DNA of 64,000 nt. Origin: Opitutales bacterium. Lineage in GTDB: Bacteria > Verrucomicrobiota > Verrucomicrobiia > Opitutales > Oceanipulchritudinaceae. Both the position numbers and the translations under genes were made by a program. The stretch's first letter is position 1, and every line of letters begins with the position of its first letter. The DNA lies in assembly GCA_007134215.1 (NCBI GenBank), contig SLLG01000056.1:1-64000 (forward strand). Reading direction: 5' to 3'. A model generated the notes under the pieces. That model worked only from the letters and a program-made list of their open reading frames with translations. It did no database searches and was not told where the DNA came from. Shown here piece after piece: positions 17,148 to 26,947 of the stretch.

Positions 17148-18662
17148 ATGACAACTGCCAATACGACCCCGGTCATTTTCAACAACACCGTCCTGCGCGA
17201 CGGCCACCAGTCGCTTGCCGCCACGCGGATGACCACCGCGCAGATGCGGCCCGCCCTCGAAGATCTCGATGCCCTCGGTTTCGGGGCGCTGGAGACCTGG
17301 GGCGGAGCGACGATCGACTCCGGGCTGCGCTTCCTTGATGAATTCCCCTTTGACCGCCTCGACGCGATCAAGAAAGGCACGCCGAAGACGCCCCACATGA
17401 TGCTTCTGCGGGGGCAGAACATCGTCCAGTATGCGAATTTCCCCGACGACGTCGTCACCGCGTTTGTCTCGGCGGCGGCACGGCACGGCATGGACATCTT
17501 CCGGATCTTCGACGCGCTCAACGACATGCGCAACATCGCCACCGCCGTCAAAGCAACGAAGGCGGCGGGCAAGCACGCGCAGGGGACGATCTGCTACACC
17601 TCCAGTCCGGTGCACAACGTCGAAACCTTTGTCAGCCTCGGTAAAGAAATCGAAGACCTCGGCTGCGACTCTATCTGCGTCAAAGACATGGCCGGACTCA
17701 TTCCGCCGCGCGTCTGCTATGAGATCGTGCGGGGACTGAAAAACAGCTGCGGTATTCCCGTCATCGTCCACACTCATGAGACGGCGGGGCTCGGCGCGCC
17801 CACCTACTACGCCGCCATCGAAGCCGGGGCCGACCAAGTCGACACCTCCATCGCCCCCTTCGCCAACGGCACGGGGCAGCCCGACACCGTTCGCATGCTC
17901 GCCCTCCTCGAAGACCATCCGCGCGCCCCGAAATACGACCGCGAACGCCTGCTGCGCCTGCGCGAGCACTTTAAGGGCGTCTACGCCGAGCTGTCCAACT
18001 TCACCTCCATCCGCAACGAGGTCGTCGACACCGAGGCGCTCGCCTACCAGGTGCCGGGCGGGATGCTCTCCAACTTCCGCAACCAGCTGAAGGAGCAGAA
18101 GATGGAAGAACGGTTCGAGGACGTCTTCCGTGAGATACCCGTCGTGCGGGAGGCGCTCGGCTGGATCCCACTCGTCACACCGACCTCCCAGATCGTCGGC
18201 GTGCAGGCCATGCTCAACGTGAAATTCGGGCGCTGGAAGAATTTCTCGCCCGCCGCCGCGGACGTCGCGCTCGGCTACTACGGGACGACCCCCGCCCCCG
18301 TCGATCCCGAGGTCCGCAAACTCGCCTCCAAGGCGACCGGGAAGGAGCCCGTCGACTGCCGCCCCGCCGACCTGCTGGAGCCCCGCATGCCCGCCCTTGC
18401 CAAGGAGCTGAAAGCGGCGGGCCTGCCGGACGACGAAGAACACTGCGTCATCCACGCGATGTTCCCGCAGGAACTCAAAAAGCACTACGACAAGAAGCAG
18501 AAACCACCAGCCGCCGCCGCTCCGCCCCACCCCGCTCCGCCCCCGCAACAGACACCGGCCGCGACGCATGAATCCACCGCCGCGCCGAAAGGCAGAGCGC
18601 GCGCATTCAATCTCGTCGTCAGCGGCAAGTCCTACGCGGTCGAAGTCGAGGAACTCGACTGA
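17148..18662 (+). CDS. pyruvate/oxaloacetate carboxyltransferase subunit lacking the biotinyl domain
   Basis: 504 aa. The N-terminal ~300 aa form the HMGL-like TIM barrel: NNTVLRDGHQSLAATRM holds the metal-binding Asp, then FRIFDALND, CVKDMAGL with the conserved Lys, and VHTHETAGLG with metal-binding His residues. The conserved carboxylase domain follows. After a Pro/Ala/Gln linker (about 455-485) the chain stops at AFNLVVSGKSYAVEVEELD. This is where OadA or PycB would enter the biotinyl domain with its AMKM lysine. A separate biotin carrier must therefore supply the prosthetic group; none is in the window. Confidence 0.88.
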   Translation: MTTANTTPVIFNNTVLRDGHQSLAATRMTTAQMRPALEDLDALGFGALETWGGATIDSGLRFLDEFPFDRLDAIKKGTPKTPHMMLLRGQNIVQYANFPDDVVTAFVSAAARHGMDIFRIFDALNDMRNIATAVKATKAAGKHAQGTICYTSSPVHNVETFVSLGKEIEDLGCDSICVKDMAGLIPPRVCYEIVRGLKNSCGIPVIVHTHETAGLGAPTYYAAIEAGADQVDTSIAPFANGTGQPDTVRMLALLEDHPRAPKYDRERLLRLREHFKGVYAELSNFTSIRNEVVDTEALAYQVPGGMLSNFRNQLKEQKMEERFEDVFREIPVVREALGWIPLVTPTSQIVGVQAMLNVKFGRWKNFSPAAADVALGYYGTTPAPVDPEVRKLASKATGKEPVDCRPADLLEPRMPALAKELKAAGLPDDEEHCVIHAMFPQELKKHYDKKQKPPAAAAPPHPAPPPQQTPAATHESTAAPKGRARAFNLVVSGKSYAVEVEELD

Positions 18663-18686
18663 GGGGACGGGTACCGGGAGGGGCGC

Positions 18687-19193
18687 TCAGCCGACCATCC
18701 GGAAAATGCGCGAGAGGAAACCGCTGCGGGAAGGACTGCCCGCGAACATTTCGTCGTCTTCCTCCTGTTCGTCCGGGTATCCGGCGGCGGTCGTTTCGGC
18801 CGCCGCTTTGGCCGCCGCACGTGCCGGAACGCGCTCCACAGCCTTTGTGCGCAGAAGGTACGCGAGCACATCGCCGTAGAGCACGGGCTTGAGGAAGAAG
18901 GGAATCCCCTGCCGCTCAAGGTCCTCCTGCTCGTCGAGCGTCAGGCACCCGGACACAACCGCGCTAGGGATCGTACAGCCCGATTCCCGGAGCACCTCGA
19001 GGAAGGCGATGCCGAGCCCGTCGGGGAGGCGGTGGTCGGCGATGATGAGGTCGAGTTCCTCTTTGTGTTTCGCGTAGATGTCGCGGGCTTCCCATACGGA
19101 AAAAACGGAAAAGACCTCGTGCCCAAGATCTTCCAGCTGTATGGAGCCAATTGCGTTGAGTTCTTCTTGGTCTTCGATAAACAGGATTTTCAT
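18687..19193 (-). CDS. response regulator receiver protein
   Basis: 168 aa. The receiver domain (1 to about 120) has the acidic pocket E7-D8, a phospho-acceptor Asp in LIIADHRLPDG (D53), a Ser in VVSGC, and the Lys in FFLKPV (K102). It is followed only by an Ala-rich, then acidic tail of about 50 aa with no DNA-binding or enzyme domain. So it is a stand-alone receiver that probably works by protein contact. No histidine kinase is adjacent. Confidence 0.9.
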   Translation of the reverse strand: MKILFIEDQEELNAIGSIQLEDLGHEVFSVFSVWEARDIYAKHKEELDLIIADHRLPDGLGIAFLEVLRESGCTIPSAVVSGCLTLDEQEDLERQGIPFFLKPVLYGDVLAYLLRTKAVERVPARAAAKAAAETTAAGYPDEQEEDDEMFAGSPSRSGFLSRIFRMVG

Positions 19194-19432
19194 GGAAAGT
19201 GCTCCGGATCGTGATGGCGGCTATGCTTTCGGCGCGGACCCTTTGTCCGGAACCCGGCACCGAAAGCGGAAGATTGATTCTCTGAAACAAATAGGTAGAA
19301 AACCTCATTGATACTGTCAATGTTTTACCTCGTAAAAAACCGGTCAAATCCCTTGTCCAATTCAAAGGACGGGGTAACCCCGTAGACACGACGGGCTTGC
19401 GGGAACTCGGTGAAGCGCCTTTTCTCGGCGGG

Positions 19433-20749
19433 ATGAGTGCCGAAACGGGAGAAAACACGCGCGAACTCAATCCGGCGGATTTGCGCGGCATCCTCAAATA
19501 CGTGCCGCAGTGGCGCAACCACACGTTTGTCATCGCCGTGGACGGTGCCGCAGTGGACGGCGAGGCCTTCGGCAACCTCATGCTGGAGATCGCGGTCCTG
19601 CACAACCTCGGCATCCGTCTTGTCCTCTGCCACGGGATCGGGCTCCAACTGGAGCGCCTCGGCGCCGGGCGCGGAGTCGCCGTGAGCGACGCGCGCGGCT
19701 ACGGGCCGACGGACGGCCCCACACTCGAACTCGCCGTCGCCGCCGCCGGGGAGGTGACGCACCGCATCATGCGGGGTCTTACACAGCACGGCCTGCGGTG
19801 CTCCACAACCAACGCCGTGCGCGGCACTGAGCGGGGCATCATCAAGGGGGTGGACCAGCAGTTCGCGGGCAAGGTGGAGCGCGTCGACACCACCGTGCTC
19901 ACCACACTCATGGAGCGCGAGATCATCCCCGTCATCAGCCCGCTCATTTACACCCGGCACGGCACGGCCCTGCGCATTAACTCCGACCTCCTCGCCTCCG
20001 ACCTCGCCATCGCCCTGCGCGCCTCCAAAGTTGTCTTTCTTCTCCCCTGCCCCGGCCTCACCGTGAAAGGGGAATTCCGGCTCAACATGGCCGTGCAGGA
20101 AGTGCGCGCCCTCCTTGACAACTCGCCCGGCGACATCGATGCGGAGGTGCGCAGCAAGGCGGTCCACGCCGTGCGTACCATCGAAGGCGGCACGCCGCGC
20201 GCGCACATCATCGACTGCCGCATCCACGACGGGCTCCTCCTCGAGATCTTCTCGAAGGTCGGCATCGGATCCATGATCCACTCGAATCCCTACGCGCGGA
20301 TCCGGCAGGCGCGGCGGGCCGACACCGGGCCGATCTTCAACCTCACCAAGGCGGCAGTTCGCAACGAGGAGTTGCGCCCGCGCACGCGCGAGGCCATTGA
20401 GGCGGAAATCGGCGATTACTTCGTCTACGAAATCGACGAAAGCGTCATTGCCTGCTTCCGCCTCACCGCGCTGAAGGCGGCGGGCGCGTGCGAGCTGGGC
20501 TCGGTCTTCGTCCACCCCGCCTACCAAGCCCGCAAGATCGGGCAGACCCTCGTCGAATTCGCACTCGACAAAGCCGACAAAGCCGGTTTCAAAGCGGTCT
20601 TCGCCCTCACCACGCAAGCCATCCCCTTCTTCAAGAATGTCTGCGGTTTCCGCGACGCCGCCGCCGAAGAAACGCCGAAGCACCTGCGCGCCACCGCCGC
20701 CAACGCCGGACGCAACTCACGCGTCCTCGTCCACGACCTCGGAGAGTGA
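19433..20749 (+). CDS. argA: N-acetylglutamate synthase ArgA
   Basis: First step of arginine synthesis: glutamate + acetyl-CoA to N-acetylglutamate. 438 aa (E. coli 443) from the ATG at 19433; an earlier in-frame TTG at 19397 is less likely. An amino-acid-kinase-like domain (about 25-285, IAVDGAAVDGEAFGNLMLEIAVLHNLGIRLVLCHGIG) is followed by a GNAT domain (about 300-430, SVFVHPAYQARKIGQTLVEFAL), the two-domain bacterial ArgA layout. The stop overlaps the GTG of the next gene. Confidence 0.93.
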   Translation: MSAETGENTRELNPADLRGILKYVPQWRNHTFVIAVDGAAVDGEAFGNLMLEIAVLHNLGIRLVLCHGIGLQLERLGAGRGVAVSDARGYGPTDGPTLELAVAAAGEVTHRIMRGLTQHGLRCSTTNAVRGTERGIIKGVDQQFAGKVERVDTTVLTTLMEREIIPVISPLIYTRHGTALRINSDLLASDLAIALRASKVVFLLPCPGLTVKGEFRLNMAVQEVRALLDNSPGDIDAEVRSKAVHAVRTIEGGTPRAHIIDCRIHDGLLLEIFSKVGIGSMIHSNPYARIRQARRADTGPIFNLTKAAVRNEELRPRTREAIEAEIGDYFVYEIDESVIACFRLTALKAAGACELGSVFVHPAYQARKIGQTLVEFALDKADKAGFKAVFALTTQAIPFFKNVCGFRDAAAEETPKHLRATAANAGRNSRVLVHDLGE

Positions 20750-21642
20750 AACCGCACCCGCACCCCGTCCGCGTCATCGACACCCCCGACGGACACCGCG
20801 TCGGCGTCACCGAATACGGTGCCCCCGGCGGCGTGCCGACCCTCTTCTTCCACGGATGGCCTGGCTCGCGCCTCCAGGGGGCCTACGCCCATGAGGCGGC
20901 AAAGAGAGCCGGCGTGCGGATCCTCGCCCTCGACCGCCCGGGATACGGCACGACCCCGCCACGCCCCGGCGGCACGCTCACGGCATGGGCCGAAACCGTC
21001 GACTTCGCGGCCGACGCGCTCGGCCTCGGCAAATTCCATGTCCTCGGCCTTTCCGGAGGCGGACCCTCCGCCTACGCCTGCGCCCACTGCATGCCGGAAC
21101 GCGTCCCGGGTGTCTTCCTCCTCTGCCCCGCTCCGCCCTTCGCCGAAGTCGGCGGTTCCCGCCGCCTCATGCCCGCCTTCCGCGCGCTGCTCGCCGTGCG
21201 CCGCAAGTCCGACCGCATCGCCCGGTTCGTCATTCGCGTCGGCGCCGCTTTTATCCTCCGCTTTCCCGCCGCATGGCAACCCCGCCTCTGCCTCCCGCTG
21301 CTCCCCCGCGCGGACCGCCGCCTCCTCGTGCGCAAGCCCGTCGCCCGCCAGCTCATCGAATCCGTGCGCGAGGGCATCCGCGCGCATCCCGCCGTCATCC
21401 TCGAAGACGCCGATACCTTTCTCGCCCCGTGGGGCTTTACCGTATGCGGCATCCACCAGCCCGTCCACATCTGGCACGGCACCGCCGACCGCACCGTTCC
21501 CCACGCCTACTCCGAAGCCGTCGCACGCCTCCTGCCCAACGCCACACTACACTCCCTCCCCGGAGAAGGCCACTACTCCCTCCCGTGGAACCACAGCGCG
21601 GCCGTCTGCCGACAGATCGCCGGGAATTCCTTCAGCGCGTAA
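20746..21642 (+). CDS. alpha/beta hydrolase
   Basis: 298 aa, starting at a GTG that overlaps the argA stop (GTGA). Catalytic features: an HGWPGSR oxyanion-hole segment (about 36-42), a nucleophile elbow GLSGGG (S103), Asp in WHGTADRTVP, and His in PGEGHYS. No signal peptide. The substrate is unknown; the coupling to argA is probably organisational. Confidence 0.85.
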   Translation: MKPHPHPVRVIDTPDGHRVGVTEYGAPGGVPTLFFHGWPGSRLQGAYAHEAAKRAGVRILALDRPGYGTTPPRPGGTLTAWAETVDFAADALGLGKFHVLGLSGGGPSAYACAHCMPERVPGVFLLCPAPPFAEVGGSRRLMPAFRALLAVRRKSDRIARFVIRVGAAFILRFPAAWQPRLCLPLLPRADRRLLVRKPVARQLIESVREGIRAHPAVILEDADTFLAPWGFTVCGIHQPVHIWHGTADRTVPHAYSEAVARLLPNATLHSLPGEGHYSLPWNHSAAVCRQIAGNSFSA

Positions 21643-21860
21643 CGCAACCCCCATCCCTAGCACCCGCCTGGCACTTCCGACCTCATCTACCTGACGCACC
21701 AGACCCCGCTGCGGACCCGCGTCACAAAACGAGGTTCTGTCACCGGCTTCCCTAATTTGTTGAATCAGGCCGAATGATTTCGCATGGGAAACGCCGGTAG
21801 GCATTGTTCTTCGCGAGTTGAAAATAGATATTGGTCGATCTCCGCGGGGAGGATCTACCG

Positions 21861-23609
21861 ATGAAAGTACCATACATATATCTAAGCGCAGCCATTATCG
21901 GCTGCACGCAGGCAGATGCGGCTCCGCCCGCAAATGCTTTCTTTGCAGACAGGGAATATGTGGAATTGGCCCACGGCATCATAATGACCGACGGCGTCGT
22001 GAACCATGCGACAACAGAGCCCTTTGAACCGGGCAGCGGATACCGGAGCCTGTGGTGGGAGACAGTCGCTCCGGAGGATGGGATACTGAGAATTCAGACG
22101 ACGAGTGCCTTCCTTCACTATATCGAAGTTTACGAAGGGGTGCGGTTGGATTCATTAAGATGCATTTGGACAAAGAGCGGCACAGCATACGCAAAGGATC
22201 ACGAGGTCCGAATCCGGGCGGCATCAGGGACCCGGATGGTTCTCCGCACATCAACCTACTATGCCGATCAAGCGGGAGCAATCTCAATGGGACTTATTTT
22301 TGATAGTTCGTCTTCAATAGGTTTTGTTTCCTTGACGGGTCGGACTTCTCACGAAAACGACAGCCTTGCAGACCACCGGATACTGAACGGATTTGAAGCC
22401 TCCGGATCCGGCTTTGTCTCCTCGGCGACAAGCGAACCCTTCGAGTCCGGCGACGGAAGCAAGAGTCTCTGGTGGGGCTGGAGGGCCCCGGCCACCGGCT
22501 TGCTGAACGTGACCACGGACGGCAGCGATGAACTCTTGAAATATCTCTCTGTATGGACCGGGGACCAAATCGCCTACCTGCGTCCACTACTGTTGCTTTC
22601 CTACGAACGCTACCCCAACCTCTCACTGCCGGTAATTGCCGGGCAGGAGTATAAGTTCCGTATTTCCGCCTATAGCTCTGCGGCGACAGGAACCGTAGTC
22701 TTGAATCTAAAACTGGACACATCGAAAGAACCGGTATCAACTTCCCGATTCCGTTCACTTCCTGAGACAAACAACGGAACCTTCGCCAACCGCACGGTGC
22801 TCACCGGAACAAATCTTTCCTCGCTGGTCTACACGCGACCGGTTGATCAAAGTAACGAGGCCTTTGAGAAAGGCCGCGGCGGGCGCTCATCCTGGTGGGA
22901 ATGGATAGTCCCGAAAACAGGAACGTATTCCGTGACTACGGAGGGGAGCGATACCAACAGCAAATACCTCGCGGTGTTCTACGGCGACAGCTTCCGGGAT
23001 CTTGAGTTCCTGGTGCCCGAATCCTCATTTACCGGCTGGCCCTCCCGGACCTTCACCGCCGAGGCTGGCACGCGACTCTTCATTCGCTCTGCCTATTCTT
23101 CAAGCAGTAACTCCGGCCACATACTCCTCACGATCAGGGGCGAGGACGACGGCGGGTTTCCGACGATCACGAACTGGATGCACGCCAACTCCCAAGTCGA
23201 CAAGGATTTCTACTTCAGGATCGACGCCCGCAACCAGCCTGAATCGTATGCGGCCTTCGGTTTGCCGGAGGGCCTTTCCCTGAACACCGCAACCGGCGAA
23301 ATCACGGGCCAGCCGCAATACGCGGGGACCTTCCCGGTGTCGCTGGTCGCCCGCCAGGGAGCGATGGAAAGCACCGCCGTCCTGCGCCTCACTGTGGCCC
23401 CGCAAGCCGGTGCCATGATCGACGCAATTACCCCGGTCTTTTCCGGATATGTGTATACTCCGGACATGGGATGGGTCTACACGAATTGGAGAACCTACCC
23501 CTTTCTCTACGATTTCGAACGCGAGACATGGCTCTATTTCTACGACGGAACGACCAACCCGCGACATTTCTGGAACCTGCTCACCGAGTTGATCGAAGAG
23601 AAGCCATAA
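21861..23609 (+). CDS. exported protein with three tandem ~110-aa repeats and an Ig-like domain
   Basis: 582 aa from the ATG at 21861, with GGGGAGGA as ribosome-binding site. A signal peptide is present (an IIGC lipobox is possible). Three homologous units start at about 25, 166 and 302. Each begins like NDSLADR, continues with 'ATSEPFE.G.G..SLWW.W.AP..G...V.T.GS' and ends with a 'YLSVW.GD' strand, so each is a beta-sandwich. A putative Ig-like domain follows (about 450-530, AFGLPEGLSLNTATGEITGQPQYAGTFPVSL). The last ~50 aa (GWVYTNWRTYPFLYDFERETWLYFYDG) resemble C-terminal tails of Verrucomicrobia surface proteins. Base composition is clearly less GC-rich than the neighbours. Confidence 0.75.
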   Translation: MKVPYIYLSAAIIGCTQADAAPPANAFFADREYVELAHGIIMTDGVVNHATTEPFEPGSGYRSLWWETVAPEDGILRIQTTSAFLHYIEVYEGVRLDSLRCIWTKSGTAYAKDHEVRIRAASGTRMVLRTSTYYADQAGAISMGLIFDSSSSIGFVSLTGRTSHENDSLADHRILNGFEASGSGFVSSATSEPFESGDGSKSLWWGWRAPATGLLNVTTDGSDELLKYLSVWTGDQIAYLRPLLLLSYERYPNLSLPVIAGQEYKFRISAYSSAATGTVVLNLKLDTSKEPVSTSRFRSLPETNNGTFANRTVLTGTNLSSLVYTRPVDQSNEAFEKGRGGRSSWWEWIVPKTGTYSVTTEGSDTNSKYLAVFYGDSFRDLEFLVPESSFTGWPSRTFTAEAGTRLFIRSAYSSSSNSGHILLTIRGEDDGGFPTITNWMHANSQVDKDFYFRIDARNQPESYAAFGLPEGLSLNTATGEITGQPQYAGTFPVSLVARQGAMESTAVLRLTVAPQAGAMIDAITPVFSGYVYTPDMGWVYTNWRTYPFLYDFERETWLYFYDGTTNPRHFWNLLTELIEEKP

Positions 23610-23642
23610 CCACATCGGTCGCTGAGATCTCGTCTGCCTGTT

Positions 23643-23678
23643 ACAGAGCCCGGGAGTTTCTCCCGGGGTTTCCTCTGT
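23643..23678 (+). terminator. long two-part hairpin after the repeat-protein gene
   Basis: An inner 8-bp stem (CCCGGGAG / CTCCCGGG, loop TTT) lies inside an outer 6-bp stem (ACAGAG / CTCTGT). It is placed 34 bp after the stop of the exported repeat protein and before ppk1. There is no T run, so it may act as a terminator or as an mRNA-stabilising 3' hairpin. Confidence 0.5.
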
Positions 23679-23760
23679 TCCAGGAGGTCCCTCCGCACGG
23701 CACCGCAGTCACTCAACCGTCACATCCCGTCGGTACTACATCGTTGCCTCGTGCGTCGGG

Positions 23761-25929
23761 ATGTCCATTCTGGCCATCATAATGGTGAAGAGCACAAAAA
23801 AACGGGCTCCCCGGAAGGCCGCTTATTTCAACCGCGAGTTGAGCTGGCTGGCGTTCAACCGCAGGGTACTGGAGCAGGCGGAGGACCAACGGTTTCCGCT
23901 ACTTGAGCGCCTGCGGTTTCTCTCTTTCGTGAGCTCCAACCTCGACGAATTTTTCGAAATCCGCGTCGCCGGGCTGATCCAGCAGGTGGAGGCCACTCAC
24001 ACCAAACCGGGAATGGACGGCATCGGCCCGAAAGAACAACTAAGGCGCATCCACTCCGTCACCACTTCGCTCGTCCAGGACAAATACCGCTGCTGGCACG
24101 GGCAGATTGTCCCGGCGCTCGCAAAAGAAGGCATCGTCTTCAAAACCCGGTCCGAGTTGACGCGCCGGGAACTGGACTGGCTGCGCCGGCACTTCGAGGA
24201 GCAAATCCAACCGGTACTCACACCACTCGCCGTCGATCCGGCGCACCCCTATCCCCAGTTCGGCAACAAGGCGCTCTACATTCTGCTCTGGCTTGACGAT
24301 CCGGACACCCCGACGGTGGACCGGATGCTCGCGTTCATCCCCGTGCCGCGGATACTCTCGCGCGTCGTGCGCATCCCGGGCAACCGGCGCGTGGCGGACA
24401 GCTACATCTTCCTCAGCGACGTCCTGAAAATCTTCGCGCCGAAGTTATTTCCCGGATACAAGATTCACTCCGTGCACGCCTTCCGTGTGACGCGTAACAG
24501 CGACCTTTACATCGACGAAGAGGAAGTCGAAAACCTCCTCCAGACGATCGAGGAGGAACTCTACAACATGCGCAAAGGCGCGGCCGTCCGCCTCGAGATC
24601 GAGGACGGGATCCCGGAAGAATTACTCGACGAATTGCTACGGGCGATCCACATGGCAAAGCAGCACGTCTTCCGTATCAACGGGCCGATCAATCTCATGC
24701 GTCTGACGAGCGTCTACGACATGATCGACCGCCCGGACCTAAAGTTTCCGCCATTCCATCCGTATTATCCGGAGGAACTGCGCGCGACGCGATATATTTA
24801 CGACGCGGTGCGCGAGAGCGATTTTCTGCTCCACCATCCGTACGACGCCTACGACCCCGTCGTCGACTTCGTGCGGCACGCGGCGGTGGACCCGGAGGTA
24901 TTGGCCATAAAGATTACGCTGTACCGAACAAGCTCTGACTCACCGATCGTGCAGGCCCTTGTCGACGCCGCCCGCAGCAACAAGCAGGTGACCGTTCTCA
25001 TCGAACTGAAAGCCCGCTTTGACGAAGCCGCAAACATCAACTGGGCGAAACAGCTCGAGGAGAACGGCGTCCATGTCGTCTATGGTTTTGTGGGACTGAA
25101 AACGCACTGCAAATGCTGCCTTGTCGTCCGCCGCGAGGACGGCGTGCTCCGGCGCTACGCGCATCTGGGAACGGGCAACTACCACACGAAGACAGCGCGT
25201 CAATACACAGACCTTAGCCTCCTCACCTGCCGCGAGGACATTACACAAGACGTCTCGGAGGTTTTCAATACCCTTACCGGATTCGCCAAGTCGCCCCGCT
25301 TTCAGAAGCTGCTCGTTGCTCCCTACACCCTGCACAACCGGATGAATGAGATGATCTCGCGAGAGGCGCGCAACGCGCGCAAAGGCAAACGGGCGCGCAT
25401 CCTCGTCAAATGCAACAGCCTGATCGACAAGGAGACGATCGACAACCTTTACGCGGCCTCGCGCGCCGGCGTGCAGATCGACCTCTTCATCCGTGGAATC
25501 TGCGGCCTCGTTCCAGGCGTCAAGGGGATGAGTGAAAACATCCGCGTGCGAAGCATCCTCGGTCGGTATCTGGAGCACTCCCGCATATACTACTTTGAAA
25601 ACAGCGGCGGGGAACACCCGCTTGTCTGGGTGGGCAGCGCCGATTGGATGGCGCGCAACTTCTACCGCCGTATCGAAGTGATCTTCCCCATCGAAAACGA
25701 AGCGTTGCGCGAACGCGTCATCCACGACATCCTCGCTCCCTACCAACGCGACACAGCGGCGGCAAAGCAACTGCGCCCCAACGGAAGCTACCGCCCGTTG
25801 ACCACTGGACGTGATGACGAGCCGTTTTCGGTGCAGAAATTTTTCCTCGCCACCGCAACGGAGAAAATCCACCGCATCATCGAGGAAAAGCAGGAAGCCG
25901 CGGAGATGAGCGCCGAGGCGGGCGGCTGA
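23761..25929 (+). CDS. ppk1: polyphosphate kinase 1
   Basis: Synthesises polyphosphate from ATP. 722 aa from 23761; an ATG at 23782 (MVKSTKKRAP) is equally possible and neither has a good ribosome-binding site. Domains in order: N domain starting YFNRELSWLAFNRRVL, head domain (about 115-320), and two PLD-like catalytic domains. The phosphorylated His lies in RYAHLGTGNYHTKTA; the second catalytic segment is around RYLEHSRIYYFENSGG. All PPK1 hallmarks are present. The CYTH/CHAD/ParA operon lies about 6 kb away on the other strand. Confidence 0.95.
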   Translation: MSILAIIMVKSTKKRAPRKAAYFNRELSWLAFNRRVLEQAEDQRFPLLERLRFLSFVSSNLDEFFEIRVAGLIQQVEATHTKPGMDGIGPKEQLRRIHSVTTSLVQDKYRCWHGQIVPALAKEGIVFKTRSELTRRELDWLRRHFEEQIQPVLTPLAVDPAHPYPQFGNKALYILLWLDDPDTPTVDRMLAFIPVPRILSRVVRIPGNRRVADSYIFLSDVLKIFAPKLFPGYKIHSVHAFRVTRNSDLYIDEEEVENLLQTIEEELYNMRKGAAVRLEIEDGIPEELLDELLRAIHMAKQHVFRINGPINLMRLTSVYDMIDRPDLKFPPFHPYYPEELRATRYIYDAVRESDFLLHHPYDAYDPVVDFVRHAAVDPEVLAIKITLYRTSSDSPIVQALVDAARSNKQVTVLIELKARFDEAANINWAKQLEENGVHVVYGFVGLKTHCKCCLVVRREDGVLRRYAHLGTGNYHTKTARQYTDLSLLTCREDITQDVSEVFNTLTGFAKSPRFQKLLVAPYTLHNRMNEMISREARNARKGKRARILVKCNSLIDKETIDNLYAASRAGVQIDLFIRGICGLVPGVKGMSENIRVRSILGRYLEHSRIYYFENSGGEHPLVWVGSADWMARNFYRRIEVIFPIENEALRERVIHDILAPYQRDTAAAKQLRPNGSYRPLTTGRDDEPFSVQKFFLATATEKIHRIIEEKQEAAEMSAEAGG

Positions 25930-25961
25930 TCAAACGGCACCGGTGCAGCGCGCCGCGCCTC

Positions 25962-26822
25962 TCACGGCTTTTCAAAAAACCAGTCGAACAGACCTTGGTT
26001 CACCTGCAGTTCGGTGACTTCCTGTGTCTGCACCAGCTCACCGCCACGGTACGTTTGCACACGGTGGGGAAAGACAAAACCGTCGACAGCAGCGTGACCC
26101 GACATGACGGATTCCTCCTCGATCCACTCGCCGTCCAACTCGATGTTGGAGATACGGCCCAGCTCGTAATAGGTCTCCGCGTCGAGAAAGAAGCGGGTGA
26201 TGCCTCCGTTCACGTGTTCGCCGACAATTTCGTAGGCGTCCTTGCCATGGTATTCGACCTTTCCCGCAAACTGGAGGCTCAGCCCCTTTTCCTCCGGTTC
26301 GTATAGGTCGCTCGTGGCCCATGCGTTGCGCATCAGCTCGGGCAGGTCCTCCGGATCGCGCGGCGTCGCCTCGACAAGTTCGCCGCTGAACTTCCTCGCT
26401 TCCCATGCGGTCTCGCCGTTAAAGGCCTGAATCACACGCACCCCGCGCCGGTTGATCGAAAAACGCACTTGGTTGGGGGCTTTCTTGACGAGGGAAAAAT
26501 CGAGCCGACTGTCGTCGGGCAGGATGTACACGCCGCCGACATGGTAGCTCCCGAGACGGTCGAGCCCGAGTTCGCTAGACACCGCGTCGTAGTAGCGGGC
26601 GAGGACCTCGTTGAGCGCCCGCTCTTCGTCCATGTCCTCAATAGCGGTCTCGTCTCCGTAGACGACGGGCGGAGCCTGGTCCGCGAGCGTGCGCGCCTGC
26701 CAACGCAGCAGGCTGACGAAAACGGCCGCGACAAGGAGCACGCCGAGGAGCGCCCCGCCCACACCAAAGATGATGCGGCGGCGCCGACGACCGCGGCGGG
26801 AGGAACGGACTTTAGGTTTCAT
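25962..26822 (-). CDS. membrane-anchored LolA-like / outer-membrane-lipoprotein-sorting-like protein
   Basis: 286 aa from the ATG at 26822. A very basic N-tail (RRGRRRRR) precedes one membrane helix (about 17-40), leaving a periplasmic domain. Its beta-rich pattern (GSYHVGGVYILPDDSRLDFSLVKKAPNQVRFSI ... YELGRISNIELDGEWIEEE ... FVFPHRVQTYRGGELVQTQEV) resembles the LolA/LolB-like half-barrel family that handles lipoproteins. The match is by pattern only. It lies 125 bp after panD on the same strand. Confidence 0.5.
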   Translation of the reverse strand: MKPKVRSSRRGRRRRRIIFGVGGALLGVLLVAAVFVSLLRWQARTLADQAPPVVYGDETAIEDMDEERALNEVLARYYDAVSSELGLDRLGSYHVGGVYILPDDSRLDFSLVKKAPNQVRFSINRRGVRVIQAFNGETAWEARKFSGELVEATPRDPEDLPELMRNAWATSDLYEPEEKGLSLQFAGKVEYHGKDAYEIVGEHVNGGITRFFLDAETYYELGRISNIELDGEWIEEESVMSGHAAVDGFVFPHRVQTYRGGELVQTQEVTELQVNQGLFDWFFEKP

Positions 26823-26947
26823 CGTTTCAATGGCGGGGAATGTCAGGGGAATGGCTGCCGCTCCCGCAGCGGCCGCAAAGGCACGCCCGCCGCCGAACAG
26901 GAGCGGCGACAAAATTCCACGAAAACGCCCCCGCCCCGCAAGCGTAA

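Noticed and set aside
23630-23690. CTGAG-containing segment as a TPP riboswitch
   Set aside because: Only a short match to one conserved piece; the second conserved block is absent and ppk1 is not a thiamine gene. The hairpin is better read as a 3' structure.
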